Assembly: GCF_008642295.1 (NCBI RefSeq)
Contig: NZ_CP029190.1
Location: 3,451,001-3,515,000, forward strand
Reading direction: 5' to 3'
Source of the DNA: Streptomyces venezuelae
Lineage (GTDB): Bacteria > Actinomycetota > Actinomycetes > Streptomycetales > Streptomycetaceae
Length of the DNA: 64,000 nt
In this document: positions 8,547 through 15,367 of the stretch, piece by piece
Layout: the number at the start of each line of letters is the position of its first letter
How positions within the stretch are numbered: position 1 is the first letter of the stretch
Notes under the pieces: model-generated
Databases searched by the model: none
What the model was told of the DNA's origin: nothing
What the model saw: the letters and a program-made list of their open reading frames with translations, nothing else
Translations under genes and position numbers: made by a program

Positions 8547-8984
8547 CTACGACTGCTCGTCCCGGTGTTCGGCGGCGCACTTGCGACAGCGGCCGAAGAT
8601 CGCGAAGTGCTTCATGTCGGTCTCGAAGCCGAAGGTGGTGTGCAGTTTCGCGATGAACTCGGAGGCGATCTCCTGCTGGGCCTCGATGACGTCCCCGCAG
8701 TCCCGGCACACCAGGTGCATGTGGTGGTGCCGGTCGGCGAGGTGGTACGTCGGCGCCCCGTGCCCGAGATGGGCGTGCGAGACCAGTTTGAGCTCCTCGA
8801 GGAGCTCGAGCGTCCGGTAGACGGTGGAGATGTTGACCCCGGAGGCGGTCTTCCGCACCTCGACGAGGATCTCGTCCGGGGTGGCGTGCTCCAGGGCGTC
8901 CACGGCCTCCAGCACAAGCTGGCGCTGCGGTGTCAGCCGGTAGCCGCGCTGCCGCAGATCGCTCTTCCAGTCGGTGCTCGCCAC
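8547..8984 (-). CDS. nur: Nur, nickel-responsive Fur-family repressor
   Basis: The 145-residue Fur-family protein has a winged helix (about 15-80, with NISTVYRTLELLEE) and a dimerisation domain. Histidines at 33, 86, 88 and 90, plus those at 70 and 72, occupy the positions I recall as the metal ligands of Streptomyces Nur. The length matches as well. CRDC (93-96) and CRKC near the C-terminus complete the cysteine pairs. Nur represses nickel uptake genes and the iron superoxide dismutase gene when nickel is present. It sits directly upstream of ygfZ. The other option is a generic Fur/Zur paralogue, which I consider less likely. Confidence 0.87.
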   Translation of the reverse strand: MASTDWKSDLRQRGYRLTPQRQLVLEAVDALEHATPDEILVEVRKTASGVNISTVYRTLELLEELKLVSHAHLGHGAPTYHLADRHHHMHLVCRDCGDVIEAQQEIASEFIAKLHTTFGFETDMKHFAIFGRCRKCAAEHRDEQS

Positions 8985-9034
8985 CCGCCCAGTGTACGGG
9001 CGGGTGGCACACCGCAGGGGTCAGCCGTCAGCCG

Positions 9035-9607
9035 TCAGCGGAAGAAGGCGATGCCGTCGTCCGGCATGTCGGGGAGGTTGCGCGCCATCTCGGCGACCTC
9101 CTCCGGGGTGACGACCTTCTTGAGCTGGGCCGACATGTACGGGCGCAGCTCGACGTCCGGGGTGGCCTTCTCCCCGACCCACATCAGGTCGCCCTTCACA
9201 TAGCCGTAGAGGCGCTTGCCGCCGCTGTACGGGCCGGATGCGGCGGTGCGCGCGATCGCGTCGGTGACCAGGTCGATCTGCGGCTTCCGGTCGGCGAGCT
9301 CGCCGTACCAGACCTCGACGACGCCCTGGTCGCGGACCATCACGGTCTCGACCTTGCGGTCCTCGTCGATGCGCCAGTAGCCGGTCTCGGACTCCAGCGG
9401 GCGGACCTTCTTGCCCTCGGCGTCGAGCGCCCACGTGTGCGAGACGTACTCCAGGAAGTCCCTGCCGTCGTGGCTGAAGACGACCTCCTGGCCGAAGTTG
9501 CACTTCTCCTCACCGGGGAAGTCGAAGACGCCCGCGCCCTCCCAGGTGCCGAGGAGGAAGGCGAGGGGCACGAGGCCCGGGTTCAGGTCGGAAGGGATCT
9601 GGATCAT
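9035..9607 (-). CDS. Ferric nitrobindin-like protein (FABP-like beta barrel)
   Basis: The 190-residue protein carries the nitrobindin signature GTWEGAG (residues 20-26) and beta-strand pairs such as ETGYWRID and VEVWYGEL. Characterised nitrobindins bind heme through a histidine near the C-terminus. The last 100 residues here contain no histidine, so this is the lineage that lacks the heme ligand. The ATG at 9607 was chosen because the longer open frame runs through the small membrane-protein gene. Ligand and role are unknown. Confidence 0.85.
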   Translation of the reverse strand: MIQIPSDLNPGLVPLAFLLGTWEGAGVFDFPGEEKCNFGQEVVFSHDGRDFLEYVSHTWALDAEGKKVRPLESETGYWRIDEDRKVETVMVRDQGVVEVWYGELADRKPQIDLVTDAIARTAASGPYSGGKRLYGYVKGDLMWVGEKATPDVELRPYMSAQLKKVVTPEEVAEMARNLPDMPDDGIAFFR

Positions 9608-9653
9608 GAATGGCTGCTCAGGCGATCTGTGGGAGGGGTCGGTGAACCGGAGG

Positions 9654-9755
9654 TCAGCGCTGGCCCTGGTAGAGCTTCGCGACGGCCAGCGCGGTGAAGG
9701 CGAGGACGCCGACGGCGACCAGGACCAGCAGGGAGGTGAAGACTGCCTCAAGCAC
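9654..9755 (-). CDS. 33-residue single-span membrane peptide
   Basis: Reading the minus strand from GTG at 9755 gives a 33-residue product. It begins MLEAVFTSLLVLVAVGVLAF, contains one hydrophobic helix (about 5-26) and ends KLYQGQR. A clear GAGGAG ribosome binding site lies 7 bases upstream of the GTG. The stop codon is 46 bases before the nitrobindin-like gene on the same strand, so the two may be co-transcribed. It is below normal gene-calling length. I do not recognise a named family. Confidence 0.68.
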   Translation of the reverse strand: MLEAVFTSLLVLVAVGVLAFTALAVAKLYQGQR

Positions 9756-9857
9756 GGGGTGCTCCTCGGAGGGTCGGTTCGGGGTGGCTACAGGGCCGGT
9801 CCCCAAGCCTACTGGCCCGGGGACCCGGCCACTCTGTGAGGTCCGCCGTTGGGCCGG

Positions 9858-10808
9858 TCAGCCCAGCAGCTGGTTCTGCAGGATCACCGTCTGGTGGAAG
9901 GGGACGGTGGCCGGCTCGGCGCCCTTGCGGGTCTGGAGGACCACGGCCTGGAGGTCGCCGGACTGGATGCAGGCGAGCCGGACGGCGTCGTCGCCGGCGA
10001 CCGGGGACTCCCGGAGGACGGTGACGTGGTGGTCCGCATCCACGCTGTTCGCGCGGTAGCCCTGCTTCTCGCCCTCCTCTTCCTTCGCCGCGTCCCACTC
10101 CTTGTCGGTGGCCAGGGTCGCGCCGCCGACCGGCGCGAAGTAGGAGGTGCAGCCGCTGAACGTGTCCGTGAACGCCGAGGTGTGGAAGCGCAGCAGGTAG
10201 ATCCGGGTGCGGGTGCCGTCGGGCGTGGTCCATCCGCGGGCCGCGATCTGGCGCAGGCCCTCGTCCCGCAGCTGCGCCTGCAGGCCGGGCCGGGCGTCCG
10301 GGGCGTACTCCGCCAGGTAGCTGTCGGGGGTGACGGTGCCGTCCTGCCCCGGCTTCAGGGTGTCGTCCGGGCGGGCTCCGGCGGGGGCCGGCAGCATCAG
10401 CCCGGTCAGGGCTGCGTAGTGCACCCCGTCCGGGTTGTCCTCGGCGAACGGCAGCCGGGCGCCCTTGGGCAGCTCCGGCTTGCGGATCTCCGGGTAGTCC
10501 CAGCGGCCGTCGGGCTTGGTGGCGAGGCCGGGGACGTCGGTGCGCTCGCGCTCGGTGATCTCGTACGCGACGGCCGTGCCGGTGCCGGCGAAGACCAGCA
10601 GGGCGACGGCCCAGCGCAGTACGCCGAAGGCGAGCCGGCGGCGCCGGGCGGCCCGCTCGGGGGCCGGGACCGGGACGACGGGCTCCGGCTCCGGAGCCGG
10701 GACCGGGGCCGGGACCGCCTCCGCGGCGGGGGCGGTTTCCGGCGCCTGGGCGGGCTCCGGGGCCGGGGCGGGCTCCGGGGCCGGGGTGGCGGGCTGGTGC
10801 TCGGTCAT
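9858..10808 (-). CDS. Membrane-anchored protein, third gene of a paralogous set
   Basis: The 316-residue protein has a Pro/Ala/Glu-rich cytoplasmic N-terminus (about 1-50), an RRRR positive patch and one transmembrane helix (about 62-82). The rest is an exported domain containing LPKGARLPF, LRQIAARGW, a TRTRIYLLRF strand and two cysteines. It ends VILQNQLLG. The ATG overlaps the stop of the preceding gene by four bases. The neighbouring two gene products share the arrangement and short motifs, so the three look like paralogues. The function is unknown; the topology suggests a surface or envelope role. Confidence 0.75.
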   Translation of the reverse strand: MTEHQPATPAPEPAPAPEPAQAPETAPAAEAVPAPVPAPEPEPVVPVPAPERAARRRRLAFGVLRWAVALLVFAGTGTAVAYEITERERTDVPGLATKPDGRWDYPEIRKPELPKGARLPFAEDNPDGVHYAALTGLMLPAPAGARPDDTLKPGQDGTVTPDSYLAEYAPDARPGLQAQLRDEGLRQIAARGWTTPDGTRTRIYLLRFHTSAFTDTFSGCTSYFAPVGGATLATDKEWDAAKEEEGEKQGYRANSVDADHHVTVLRESPVAGDDAVRLACIQSGDLQAVVLQTRKGAEPATVPFHQTVILQNQLLG

Positions 10809-11629
10809 GCGGACTCTCCGGGGGACTTCAGGTGGGTCAGCTGGTTCCGGAAGATGTTCACTGCGCGCGAGACGGCAAGGGGCTTGCCCTCGTACGCGCG
10901 GTAGGCGACCAGGTGGTCGCCTTCGACCGCCACGCACTCCAGGGACTCGACCCGGTCCTTGTCCTCGGGACCGATGCTCAGCAGCCAGCACTTGGCCTGG
11001 GGGAAGCCGTCCACCGTGGGCGGCTTGCTGCCCTTGTCGGCCACCACGCCGAGCAGCTTCCCGGTCAGAGCGGCGAACTCGCCCAGCGCCTTCGGGTCCG
11101 CCTGCATCAGGCTGATCTCGCTGACCATGCCGTTCCCGTCCCGGTAGCTGCGGGCCGCGACCCCCTTGAGCTTCAACTGGGCGAGGGCCTTGTCCCGCTC
11201 CTTGCGCTCGGCACCGGACAGGCCGGTCCGCTGCTCCTTCAGACGCTCGACCGCCTTGGCACCGGGCACGAAGTAGTCGTTGCCCTCCACGCCGAAGTCC
11301 GGGCCGGGCCGGTGGCCGTCGGGCATCGGCAGCAGCTTGGCGGCCAGCGGGTGCAACGGTGCGGACGGCGGCTCCTCCGCCGTCGCGGACAGGTCCGCCG
11401 CCGACGCGTCCGCGGGCGTCCAGTAGCGGGTCGGGGAGGCGAGCTCGGCCTCGGTGAACTTCTGGGCACTCACGACGCAGGCGCCCAGCACACCGAGGGC
11501 CGCGAGGCCGCCGACGAGCATGGCGCCCTGCCGGCGGCGGTTCGGCCTGCTCTGCTCCGGCGCGTCCCGCACATCCGGTGCCTCCGGGCCGTCCGTGCCG
11601 GGCGTGATGTCGTCCTGCAGTTCGATCAC
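10805..11629 (-). CDS. Membrane-anchored protein, second gene of a paralogous set
   Basis: The 274-residue product starts at GTG 11629, which overlaps the previous stop by four bases. It has a short acidic N-terminus, an NRRRQG patch and one membrane helix (about 37-55) containing GVLGACVV. The exported region has LAAKLLPMPDGHRPG, a Lys-rich helix KERDKALAQLKLKG and NIFRNQLTHL near the end. That end resembles VILQNQLLG in the third protein. The cysteine in GAC might suggest a lipoprotein, but the preceding charged segment is long for a signal peptide. No domain is recognised. Confidence 0.74.
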   Translation of the reverse strand: MIELQDDITPGTDGPEAPDVRDAPEQSRPNRRRQGAMLVGGLAALGVLGACVVSAQKFTEAELASPTRYWTPADASAADLSATAEEPPSAPLHPLAAKLLPMPDGHRPGPDFGVEGNDYFVPGAKAVERLKEQRTGLSGAERKERDKALAQLKLKGVAARSYRDGNGMVSEISLMQADPKALGEFAALTGKLLGVVADKGSKPPTVDGFPQAKCWLLSIGPEDKDRVESLECVAVEGDHLVAYRAYEGKPLAVSRAVNIFRNQLTHLKSPGESA

Positions 11630-12459
11630 AGTCGCTCCAGCTGACGCTCGACGAGGCTCATGAGGGCCTTCTCGGTGATGGGCTTGCCGCGCTGGTCGGC
11701 GTACCAGATGTCGACGACGGTGTCGCCGCGGCGGACGAGGGCCCGGGCCCGGCTCAGCGGGTGGTACCCCGGCTTGTTGTCCACCGGGTAGATCCAGACC
11801 CCGCCGACCTCGCGCGAGACGCCCGGGATCGCCACACCCTGGTGTCCGGCGAACTTGTCCTCCGCCTGGTAACTCGACTGGTCCGATTGGTAGTCGTCGG
11901 CTCCCGACCGGTCCTGGAACTGGATCAGCCGGACCTCGACGTGCCGGTTCTCGTTTTCCGACCACCGGCTCACTGCGATCCGCCGCAGCCCGTCCGCGGC
12001 CAGCCGGGGGGCCATCCGGTTGGGATGCTCGAAGAAGTCGGTGACGAACACCTCCAGCGGCTCGTAGCCGGACCATGCGTCCCGCGTTCCGCCGGGTGCC
12101 GGGAGCAGCGCCTTCGTCAGGTCCTCGTCGGACCGGTGGCGGCGGTTCGCGTTGACGGTCTGCTCGGTGGTCGCGTCGTCCGCGGCCACCGGCTTCGGGG
12201 CCGGGAGGTGCTGCTGGGCCAGCGGCGGCAGCGGCGTGGGCGGGCGCCCGCTCTGTACGGCGTACCCGGTGGCCGTACCGGCCAGGACGCCGAGCACGAC
12301 CGCCACCGCGATCAGTGCGACCGTACGGCCGACGCGGCGCGGGCCGCGGCCGGGATCGGGAGCAGAAGCGGGATCGGGAGCGGGCGCCGGAGCGGGATCG
12401 GGCGCCGGGTCGCGCGCCGGTTCGGGCGCTGCGTCCGGGCCGGTCTGTTCGGTTTCCAA
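11626..12459 (-). CDS. Membrane-anchored protein, first gene of a paralogous set
   Basis: This 277-residue protein starts at TTG 12459 behind a GGGGGGA ribosome binding site. It has an Asp/Pro/Ala-rich cytoplasmic tail (about 1-40), a membrane helix (about 47-68) and an exported domain with PLPPLAQQHLPAP, LRRIAVSRW and a HVEVRLIQF strand. It ends in a helix, LMSLVERQLERL. The LRRIA..RW and VxLIxF pieces align by eye with LRQIAARGW and IYLLRF in the third protein. The three genes overlap by four bases each and must be one operon. Sensing or cell-envelope roles are guesses. Confidence 0.74.
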   Translation of the reverse strand: METEQTGPDAAPEPARDPAPDPAPAPAPDPASAPDPGRGPRRVGRTVALIAVAVVLGVLAGTATGYAVQSGRPPTPLPPLAQQHLPAPKPVAADDATTEQTVNANRRHRSDEDLTKALLPAPGGTRDAWSGYEPLEVFVTDFFEHPNRMAPRLAADGLRRIAVSRWSENENRHVEVRLIQFQDRSGADDYQSDQSSYQAEDKFAGHQGVAIPGVSREVGGVWIYPVDNKPGYHPLSRARALVRRGDTVVDIWYADQRGKPITEKALMSLVERQLERL

Positions 12460-12550
12460 AGAGGTCCCCCCACAGGACGTGAAACACAGGTTCCGTCACC
12501 TGTGCACACGCAAGACCCGTGCCGGGGCCAAGCAGTTGTACGCGCCGGTA

Positions 12551-12826
12551 TTACGGTTCGGCATCCCCGTGGCGCCGCGGCTTGCCGTCCAGCTCGTCCC
12601 ACCATTCGTCCGAGGTGGGATCGCCCGAGGGGTCGTCCCACCAGCGGTCGTCCGGGCCGCGCCGGTTCGCGATCGTCGCCGCGACCGGCAGGATGATCAT
12701 CGCCACCACGCACAGGGCCACGGCCGCCTCCACCGACCACAGCCGCACGAAGCTCCAGGCGGAGACGAACAGGAAGAGGCATCCGCCCATCAGCAGGAAG
12801 TAGACGCGTCGGCGCCGGGCGTACAT
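12551..12826 (-). CDS. DUF3099 family small membrane protein
   Basis: This 91-residue protein has two membrane helices (about 9-27 and 32-53) and a Trp/Asp-rich tail, RWWDDPSGDPTSDEWWDELD. This matches the actinobacterial DUF3099 family in size and layout. The function is unknown. The start at ATG 12826 directly precedes the arginine cluster that would orient the first helix. A strong terminator separates it from the DUF1416 gene upstream. Confidence 0.8.
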   Translation of the reverse strand: MYARRRRVYFLLMGGCLFLFVSAWSFVRLWSVEAAVALCVVAMIILPVAATIANRRGPDDRWWDDPSGDPTSDEWWDELDGKPRRHGDAEP

Positions 12827-12846
12827 GCCTCCAGGGTAGGACGGCA

Positions 12847-12901
12847 CGAAGGGCCGCACCCCGGTTCAGTGGCGTCCAACCCCCGGGGGTGCGGCCCTTC
12901 G
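12847..12901 (-). terminator. Strong terminator hairpin after the DUF1416 gene
   Basis: A perfect 16-base stem (12847-12862 with 12886-12901) encloses a 23-base loop. It lies 26 bases beyond the DUF1416 stop codon on the minus strand and before the DUF3099 start. No U-run follows. Confidence 0.75.
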
Positions 12902-12927
12902 GCCGGTCAAGCTGTCGTGATCGTCGT

Positions 12928-13218
12928 TCAGACGGCGATCGCGACGTCCGTCACGCCGCCGGCTTCGGCGACGTGCACGGCGCGGTCCGCCTGGCCGCCG
13001 GGCACCAGCGCCCGCAGCGTCCAGCTGCCGGTGGCGGCGTAGAAACGGAACTGGCCGGTGGCCGAGGTCGGGACCTCGGCGGTGAACTCACCGGTCGAGT
13101 CCAGCAGCCGGACGTAGCCGGTGACGGGCTCGCCGTTCTGGGTCACCTGGCCCTGGATGGCCGTCTCGCCCGGCTTGAGGGTCGAGAGGTCGGGCCCGCC
13201 GATCTGTGCTCCACACAT
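12928..13218 (-). CDS. DUF1416 protein, partner of the sulfurtransferase
   Basis: The 96-residue protein starts MCGAQIGGPDLSTLKPGETA and continues as a small beta-sandwich (QGQVTQNGEPVTGYVRLLDS, TGQFRFYAATGSWTLRAL). This is the DUF1416 family, nearly always found next to a SseA/CysA2-type thiosulfate sulfurtransferase gene in actinobacteria. The stop of that upstream gene is 39 bases away on the same strand. The conserved N-terminal cysteine could receive or carry sulfur, but that is inference. Confidence 0.87.
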   Translation of the reverse strand: MCGAQIGGPDLSTLKPGETAIQGQVTQNGEPVTGYVRLLDSTGEFTAEVPTSATGQFRFYAATGSWTLRALVPGGQADRAVHVAEAGGVTDVAIAV

Positions 13219-13257
13219 GTTCTCTGTCCTGTCCTAGAGAGGTCGCTTGCCCGGGAA

Positions 13258-14103
13258 CTACTTGTTGGCGCCGAGCTCGATCGGCACGCCGACCAGGGAG
13301 CCGTACTCGGTCCAGGAACCGTCGTAGTTCTTGACGTTTTCCTGGCCCAGCAGCTCGTGCAGCACGAACCAGGTCAGCGCGGAGCGCTCACCGATGCGGC
13401 AGTAGGCGATGGTGTCCTTCGCCAGGTCGACCTGCTCCTGCTCGTAGAGGGCCTTGAGCTCGTCGTCCGACTTGAAGGTGCCGTCGTCGTTGGCGTTCTT
13501 CGACCACGGGATGTTGCGGGCGCTCGGCACGTGGCCGGGACGCTGCGACTGCTCCTGCGGGAGGTGGGCCGGGGCGAGCAGCTTGCCGGAGAACTCGTCG
13601 GGCGAGCGGACGTCGACCAGGTTCTGGTTGTCGATCGCGGCCACGACGTCGTCGCGGAAGGCGCGGATCGAGGTGTCCTGGGCCTGGGCCTTGTATTCGG
13701 TGGCCGGGCGCTTGGGGACCTCGGTGCCGTCGACCAGGTCGCGGGAGTCGAGCTCCCACTTCTTGCGACCGCCGTCGAGGAGCTTGACGTCCTGGTGGCC
13801 GTAGAGCTTGAAGTACCAGTAGGCGTAGGACGCGAACCAGTTGTTGTTGCCGCCGTAGAGAACGACGGTGTCGTCGTTGGCGATGCCCTTGGCGGAGAGG
13901 AGCTTCTCGAAGCCCTCCTGGTCCACGAAGTCGCGGCGGACCGGGTCCTGGAGGTCCTGCTTCCAGTCGATCCGGACGGCGTTGCGGATGTGGTTCTTGT
14001 CATAGGCGGACGTGTCCTCGTCCACCTCGACGACGACGACCTTCGGGTCGTCCAGGTGGGCCTCGACCCAGTCGGCGTCTACGAGGACGTCGCTGCGGCT
14101 CAT
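13258..14103 (-). CDS. sseA: Thiosulfate/3-mercaptopyruvate sulfurtransferase
   Basis: The 281-residue protein consists of two rhodanese domains (about 5-125 and 150-280). The active-site loop CRIGERS in the second domain holds the catalytic cysteine, and the first domain lacks one, as usual. It moves sulfane sulfur from thiosulfate or mercaptopyruvate to an acceptor. The gene is preceded by a long leader with a DLCRVA-type leader peptide and followed by the DUF1416 gene. Control by cysteine or sulfur supply through the leader is likely. Relatives are also called cysA2. Confidence 0.92.
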   Translation of the reverse strand: MSRSDVLVDADWVEAHLDDPKVVVVEVDEDTSAYDKNHIRNAVRIDWKQDLQDPVRRDFVDQEGFEKLLSAKGIANDDTVVLYGGNNNWFASYAYWYFKLYGHQDVKLLDGGRKKWELDSRDLVDGTEVPKRPATEYKAQAQDTSIRAFRDDVVAAIDNQNLVDVRSPDEFSGKLLAPAHLPQEQSQRPGHVPSARNIPWSKNANDDGTFKSDDELKALYEQEQVDLAKDTIAYCRIGERSALTWFVLHELLGQENVKNYDGSWTEYGSLVGVPIELGANK

Positions 14104-14287
14104 GGTGTTCTCCTCCGGGGCAGTGTGCGGCGGGGCGGTGCGGATGCTGCGGGTGCTGCGTGCAGGTGCGTGTTTCCGGGTGCGCTCGTGGTTCCTGCGC
14201 GGGGAGGCGTAGGGCGGGAGGCAGCTGCGGTCACGCGGGAACGGCCGTCGTACGGCCGGCGGGAGCGACGCCGAACGTCGCGCTCGG

Positions 14288-14365
14288 TCAGCGACAGAGC
14301 ATGGCGGCGACGCGACACAGGTCTACTGCCCGTCGCTTCGTGAGGTCCGCCTGCATTCGCTTCAT
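14288..14365 (-). CDS. Leader peptide of the DLCRVA type
   Basis: The minus strand encodes a 25-residue peptide beginning MKRMQADLTKRRAVDLCRVA and ending AMLCR. The DLCRVA core with a second Cys near the end is the hallmark of actinobacterial leader peptides that precede sulfur-metabolism genes. A start two codons earlier at 14371 is possible. No ribosome binding site is visible, and the -10 element predicts transcription starting almost at the ATG, so leaderless translation is likely. About 184 bases of untranslated leader separate it from the sulfurtransferase gene. Ribosome stalling at the cysteine codons may set downstream expression. Confidence 0.78.
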   Translation of the reverse strand: MKRMQADLTKRRAVDLCRVAAMLCR

Positions 14366-14373
14366 GGGCATGG

Positions 14374-14403
14374 ATCGTAGGGACGAACCGGCGGCCCTGT
14401 CAC
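14374..14403 (-). promoter_or_regulatory. Promoter of the leader peptide and sulfurtransferase operon
   Basis: On the minus strand GTGACA (14403-14398) and TACGAT (14379-14374) are separated by 18 bases. They match the vegetative -35 (five of six) and -10 hexamers. Transcription should start near 14365-14368, at the leader-peptide ATG. Confidence 0.6.
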
Positions 14404-14617
14404 CGGTGTGTCATATATCGAGACAGGATCGTCCGCATCTCGGGATGCGGGGCCCTACCCAGACCCTGCGCAGCGGCTCCGGAGCCCGGCCCCGCCCGGC
14501 CTGGGACCCGTTCATCTGCGGATCGGACCGACCCGTCTCACTATCCGGGAATCTGCCATTCCGGAGATCGGCCGAAGGCGGGCCGGAGGCCGCCAGGCGG
14601 TCGGCCGGCGGGCGCGC

Positions 14618-15319
14618 TCAGCCCGCCAGGTCCACCTTGGAGCCGCTCACCGTGAGGTGGACGCCCTCCTGGTCGGAGGTGAGCGCCGACAGCTTCAGGC
14701 CGGCCGGCAGACCGCCGTCCAGCCGGCGGTCGAAGTCGGTCTCGCTGCGGACCAGCTCCTCAAGGCCGGGAATCCCCCCGCCGGGCACCTCGTCGGCCCG
14801 CACCCGGACCGTGGAGCCGTCGACCAGGGTGATGGTGGAGATCACGCTGCGGGTGATGGACCGGCCCAGCAGGTCCACGGTGGCGGTCACCTTCACCTTG
14901 CCCGGGGACCCGCCGTAGGTGACGGTCGCGCCGCTGGTCGAGGCCTTGGTCAGGTCCTCGTAGGTCACCAGCGCCGAGCCGTCGGCCCGCTCCGCGGTGC
15001 CGCCGGTGTAGTCGCCGTTCAGCTTCACGTCGTGGAAGCGGGAGTCCAGCCGGGCGATCCGCATCCGCCGGCCGTCGGCCGTGGCCTCCACGCCCTTGAG
15101 GTGGACGTCGACCCGGTCCAGCCGGTGGCCCAGCGCCTGGGTGAGGAACGGGAAGCCGCTGATGTCCACCTCGGTGCCGTCGATCGCCGCCCGGTGCGTC
15201 CGCACCTTCTCGGCCATCTTGTCCTCGGCATAGCCGACGGCGATCCGGTCGGCGGCGACCAGCAGGCCGACGAGCACCAGCCCGATGATCAGCAGCACGC
15301 GTATGAGACGCAGTTGCAT
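14618..15319 (-). CDS. DUF2993 (LmeA-like) exported lipid-binding protein
   Basis: This 233-residue protein has a signal anchor (about 4-24, LIRVLLIIGLVLVGLLVAAD) and a DUF2993 domain with SGFPFLTQALGHRLDRVDV near residue 54. DUF2993 proteins, including mycobacterial LmeA, bind phospholipid and act in the envelope. The soluble part is beta-rich and ends SGSKVDLAG. It lies 48 bases after the large membrane protein gene on the same strand. Substrate in Streptomyces is unknown. Confidence 0.85.
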   Translation of the reverse strand: MQLRLIRVLLIIGLVLVGLLVAADRIAVGYAEDKMAEKVRTHRAAIDGTEVDISGFPFLTQALGHRLDRVDVHLKGVEATADGRRMRIARLDSRFHDVKLNGDYTGGTAERADGSALVTYEDLTKASTSGATVTYGGSPGKVKVTATVDLLGRSITRSVISTITLVDGSTVRVRADEVPGGGIPGLEELVRSETDFDRRLDGGLPAGLKLSALTSDQEGVHLTVSGSKVDLAG

Positions 15320-15367
15320 GTCCCGTTCCCCCCAGTGAGCATTCAGATCGATCTTGCGTACGGACCG

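Noticed and set aside
14100..14318. 72-residue Arg-rich frame between leader peptide and sulfurtransferase
   Set aside because: It overlaps the leader peptide region in another frame, has no ribosome binding site and looks like an untranslated leader.
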